From Bacteroidota bacterium (lineage in GTDB: Bacteria > Bacteroidota > Bacteroidia > Cytophagales > Cyclobacteriaceae), in NCBI GenBank assembly GCA_003242315.1, contig QGUY01000057.1, forward strand, positions 1 through 16,985: 16,985 bases of DNA, given 5' to 3'. The notes under the pieces are model-generated. The model did no database searches. It saw nothing but the letters and a program-made list of their open reading frames with translations, and was not told the DNA's origin. This document shows positions 15,273 through 16,985 of this stretch, one piece after another. Positions within the stretch are counted from its first letter, which is position 1; the number at the start of each line of letters is the position of its first letter. The translations under genes were made by a program, and so were the position numbers.

Positions 15273-16271
15273 TCACTTCGGATCGTAAGCCCATATCAAA
15301 TATATGGCGCCCCAGGTAAATCCGCCGCCGAACGCTGCAAGGATCAGCTTGTCTCCTTTTCGAAGTTTCTTTTCATAATCCCACAAAAGCAACGGAATGG
15401 TGCCGGCCGTTGTGTTACCGTACGACGCAATGTTCATCATGATCTTGTCGTCGGTGATGCCGATGCGATTAGCTGTGGCGTCAATGATTCTTTTATTTGC
15501 CTGATGCGGAACGAGCCACGCGATGTCGTCGCCGGTGAGCTTGTTTTTCTCCATGATCTCAGCGCAGATGTCTGCCATATTGATCACGGCAAACTTAAAC
15601 ACTGTCGCTCCTTCCTGGTAGATGTAGTGCAGTTTCTTGTCGACGGATTCGTGCGATGCCGGTATGCGGCTGCCGCCAGCTTTCATGTTGAGGTAAGCGG
15701 CTCCGGATCCGTCGGCCCTGTGAATCGAGTCGATAACACCAACTTCTTCCGTTACTGGTTCGAGCATTACGGCACCACATCCATCGCCGAAGATGATGCA
15801 AGTCGTGCGATCTTCGTAGTTGATAATAGACGACATCTTGTCGCCGCCCACTACAATCACTTTCTTGTATTGACCTGACTCTACGAATTTCGCAGCGGTG
15901 GTAAGCGCGTAGATGAAACCTGAACATGCAGCGCTCAGGTCGTAGCCAAAGGAGTTGACAGCGCCCACGCCATCGGCGATGAGATTGGCCGTAGCGGGAA
16001 ACATCATGTCAGGTGTTACAGTGGCGCAGATGATGAGGTCAACTTCGCGAGGATCTGTATTTGTTTTTTTCAACAACTCCTTCACGGCTTCGATGCCCAT
16101 GTAGGAAGTTCCAAGGCCTTCGCCCTTCAGGATCCGTCGTTCCTTTATCCCTGTTCGGGTGGTGATCCACTCATCACTGGTGTCCACCATGGTTTCGAGT
16201 TCCTTATTGGTGAGTATGTAGTCGGGCACATAGCCCCCGACTCCGGTTATTGCAGCATGGATCCTTGTCAT
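15273..16271 (-). CDS. fabH: Beta-ketoacyl-ACP synthase III
   Basis: The 332-residue enzyme condenses acyl-CoA with malonyl-ACP to start fatty acid synthesis in the cytoplasm. The thiolase-fold triad is complete: Cys116 in DLSAACSGFIYAL (111-123), His256 in VPHQANKRI (254-262) and Asn286 in ASYGNTTAGT (282-291). GVGGYVPD (10-17), DEWITTRTGIKERR (33-46) and the terminal FGGGFTWGA (314-322) are diagnostic. Acyl-CoA preference (acetyl or branched) cannot be decided from these motifs. It sits 53 nt before efp, but 177 nt of hairpin-rich sequence separates it from rpmF. In proteobacteria plsX usually fills that place; it is absent here. Confidence 0.96.
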   Translation of the reverse strand: MTRIHAAITGVGGYVPDYILTNKELETMVDTSDEWITTRTGIKERRILKGEGLGTSYMGIEAVKELLKKTNTDPREVDLIICATVTPDMMFPATANLIADGVGAVNSFGYDLSAACSGFIYALTTAAKFVESGQYKKVIVVGGDKMSSIINYEDRTTCIIFGDGCGAVMLEPVTEEVGVIDSIHRADGSGAAYLNMKAGGSRIPASHESVDKKLHYIYQEGATVFKFAVINMADICAEIMEKNKLTGDDIAWLVPHQANKRIIDATANRIGITDDKIMMNIASYGNTTAGTIPLLLWDYEKKLRKGDKLILAAFGGGFTWGAIYLIWAYDPK

Positions 16272-16308
16272 CAGCAGATAAAAATTTTAGTTAAGGCGGT
16301 GTCACCCC

Positions 16309-16341
16309 AAAAAAACAAAAGCCCGATTGTGTGGAATCGGG
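16309..16341 (-). terminator. Intrinsic terminator between rpmF and fabH
   Basis: cccgatt (16322-16328) and aatcggg (16335-16341) form a perfect 7-bp stem with a 6-base loop. On the minus strand it is followed by CTTTT, G and seven T (complement of 16309-16320). It lies downstream of rpmF and about 37 nt before the fabH start, so it would end DUF177-rpmF transcripts or act as an attenuator for fabH and the genes after it. Confidence 0.78.
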
Positions 16342-16345
16342 ATTG

Positions 16346-16416
16346 GCCCCGATGGATCGGGGTTGATGCCGGTCAATGCCGGCTTATGGTTTGATTAGCC
16401 CCGATGGAATCGGGAT
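16346..16416. repeat. Repeated CCCCGAT/ATCGGGG hairpins downstream of rpmF
   Basis: Three further inverted repeats precede the terminator on the minus strand: ccccgat/atcggg arms at 16399-16414, gccgg/ccggc at 16368-16383, and ccccgat/atcgggg at 16347-16362. Exact copies of gccccgatgg (16346-16355 and 16398-16407) and tggaatcgggat (16332-16343 and 16405-16416) show duplication of a unit. Because the arms are alike, those of one hairpin can pair with those of another, including the terminator stem. Confidence 0.7.
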
Positions 16417-16448
16417 GTGACTGTCGGGGGGACGTCGTCGTCATGGGC

Positions 16449-16640
16449 TTAGGCGAGGACCTCCCGCTCCATGACAACCTTGCCTCTGTAATACAGTTTG
16501 CCTTCATGCCAGAAGGCCCGGTGCGGCAGATGATGCTCACCCGTGGTAGGGCAGATCACAAACTGCTTTGCGGTTGCTTTGTAATGCGTCCTGCGCTTGT
16601 CCCGGCGGGTTTTGGACGTCTTACGTTTCGGATTAGGCAT
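16449..16640 (-). CDS. rpmF: 50S ribosomal protein L32, zinc-ligand-poor form
   Basis: The 63-residue protein starts MPNPKRKTSKTRRDKRRTHY (1-20), the clear L32 signature, followed by a basic large-subunit protein core. The zinc ribbon of the Cys+ type is degraded: only Cys30 of the four ligands remains in CPTTGEHHLPHRAF (30-43), so it is a Cys-minus form. It follows the DUF177 gene by 13 nt, the pairing seen in most bacteria, and is followed by a hairpin cluster and terminator. Confidence 0.96.
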   Translation of the reverse strand: MPNPKRKTSKTRRDKRRTHYKATAKQFVICPTTGEHHLPHRAFWHEGKLYYRGKVVMEREVLA

Positions 16641-16653
16641 AATAGTAAATCTT

Positions 16654-16985
16654 TTATTTAAGCTTCTTCAAAATATCCCATCGCGGGTCGGCAGGAGATT
16701 CGTCCTCCGACTCCTTATCTTCAACGGACGGCCCGGATGAATAAACAATCTTTCCTTCCTCCGGAAGTTCCTCGTCCTGAAAGCGCGGATGAAGTTTCTT
16801 CATCGGTACTTCAAGACTGATGAATTCATATATATACTGTCCGATCTCCAGCTGGGCTGTGTCCCGTCGAATGTTCACAATCTCGTCGGTTAGCTCCTCG
16901 TCCAGGTCCCCATACTTGAAAATGACATCCTTGTGGAGGTCGATCGGGTAATCAAAGGGTTCCAGGCTCCGGTCGCATATTAGTG
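16654..16985 (-). CDS. DUF177 (YceD-like) protein, N-terminus outside window
   Basis: The frame runs from the stop at 16654 to the window edge without interruption, giving the last 110 residues. CDRSLEPFDYPI near the visible start is the C-x-R-x-L-x-P segment of DUF177, and ADPRWDILKKLK at the end is its usual C-terminus. The segment between is acidic (EDKESEDESPAD), as in family members. YceD/DUF177 proteins are nearly always coded before rpmF; in plants and E. coli the family has been tied to 23S rRNA processing or accumulation. The Met within the frame at 16878 would lose the conserved Cys block, so the true start is beyond 16985. Confidence 0.9.
   Translation of the reverse strand, partial: LICDRSLEPFDYPIDLHKDVIFKYGDLDEELTDEIVNIRRDTAQLEIGQYIYEFISLEVPMKKLHPRFQDEELPEEGKIVYSSGPSVEDKESEDESPADPRWDILKKLK

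Overview
The window reads as a chromosomal housekeeping stretch of a Bacteroidota bacterium, most likely of the order Cytophagales. The evidence is a secreted PKD-domain protein with the C-terminal sorting domain of the type IX secretion system, a DUF4290 protein, the DUF177-rpmF-fabH-efp-accB-accC gene order, promoter boxes of the phylum-specific form TAnnTTTG, and weak or absent Shine-Dalgarno sequences. No phage, IS element, CRISPR array, tRNA or rRNA is visible.

Layout. 1-717 (minus) is the N-terminal 239 residues of an OmpA-like lipoprotein cut by the window edge. A divergent gap leads to a small PspC-type membrane protein (913-1140, plus), whose end overlaps by 7 nt the end of a family 2 glycosyltransferase (1134-2147, minus). 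That gene lies behind ybaB (2171-2506, minus). Next on the minus strand are the PKD/type IX-secreted protein (2606-4516), ending in a perfect palindrome that looks like its terminator, and hisS (4629-5993). A 50-residue, very basic unknown protein (6152-6304, plus) has its own near-consensus promoter and terminator. Exonuclease III (6371-7147, plus) converges on murA (7149-8453, minus) with one base between them. A 432-bp non-coding stretch rich in short palindromic repeats separates murA from the DUF4290 gene (8886-9545), followed upstream by a PcrA/UvrD-type helicase (9633-11885). A Cys-rich DUF3109 protein (12065-12637, plus) diverges from the helicase. The right end is the minus-strand series DUF177 (partial), rpmF, fabH, efp, accB, accC.

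How the genes work together. The right block joins protein synthesis (L32, EF-P) to the start of fatty acid synthesis: AccB/AccC form the biotin half of acetyl-CoA carboxylase, and FabH performs the first condensation. A terminator-like hairpin between rpmF and fabH may divide this block. MurA and the glycosyltransferase serve the envelope; exonuclease III and the helicase serve DNA repair; YbaB is a nucleoid protein.

No obviously new multi-gene system was found. The points most worth following are the 50-residue basic protein, an EF-P whose loop tip has Asn where E. coli has the modified Lys, MurA with Asp in place of the fosfomycin-target Cys, an N-terminal tail on AccB, an internal duplication in DUF4290, the hairpin cluster between rpmF and fabH, and several dispersed short repeats, one of which doubles as a terminator.
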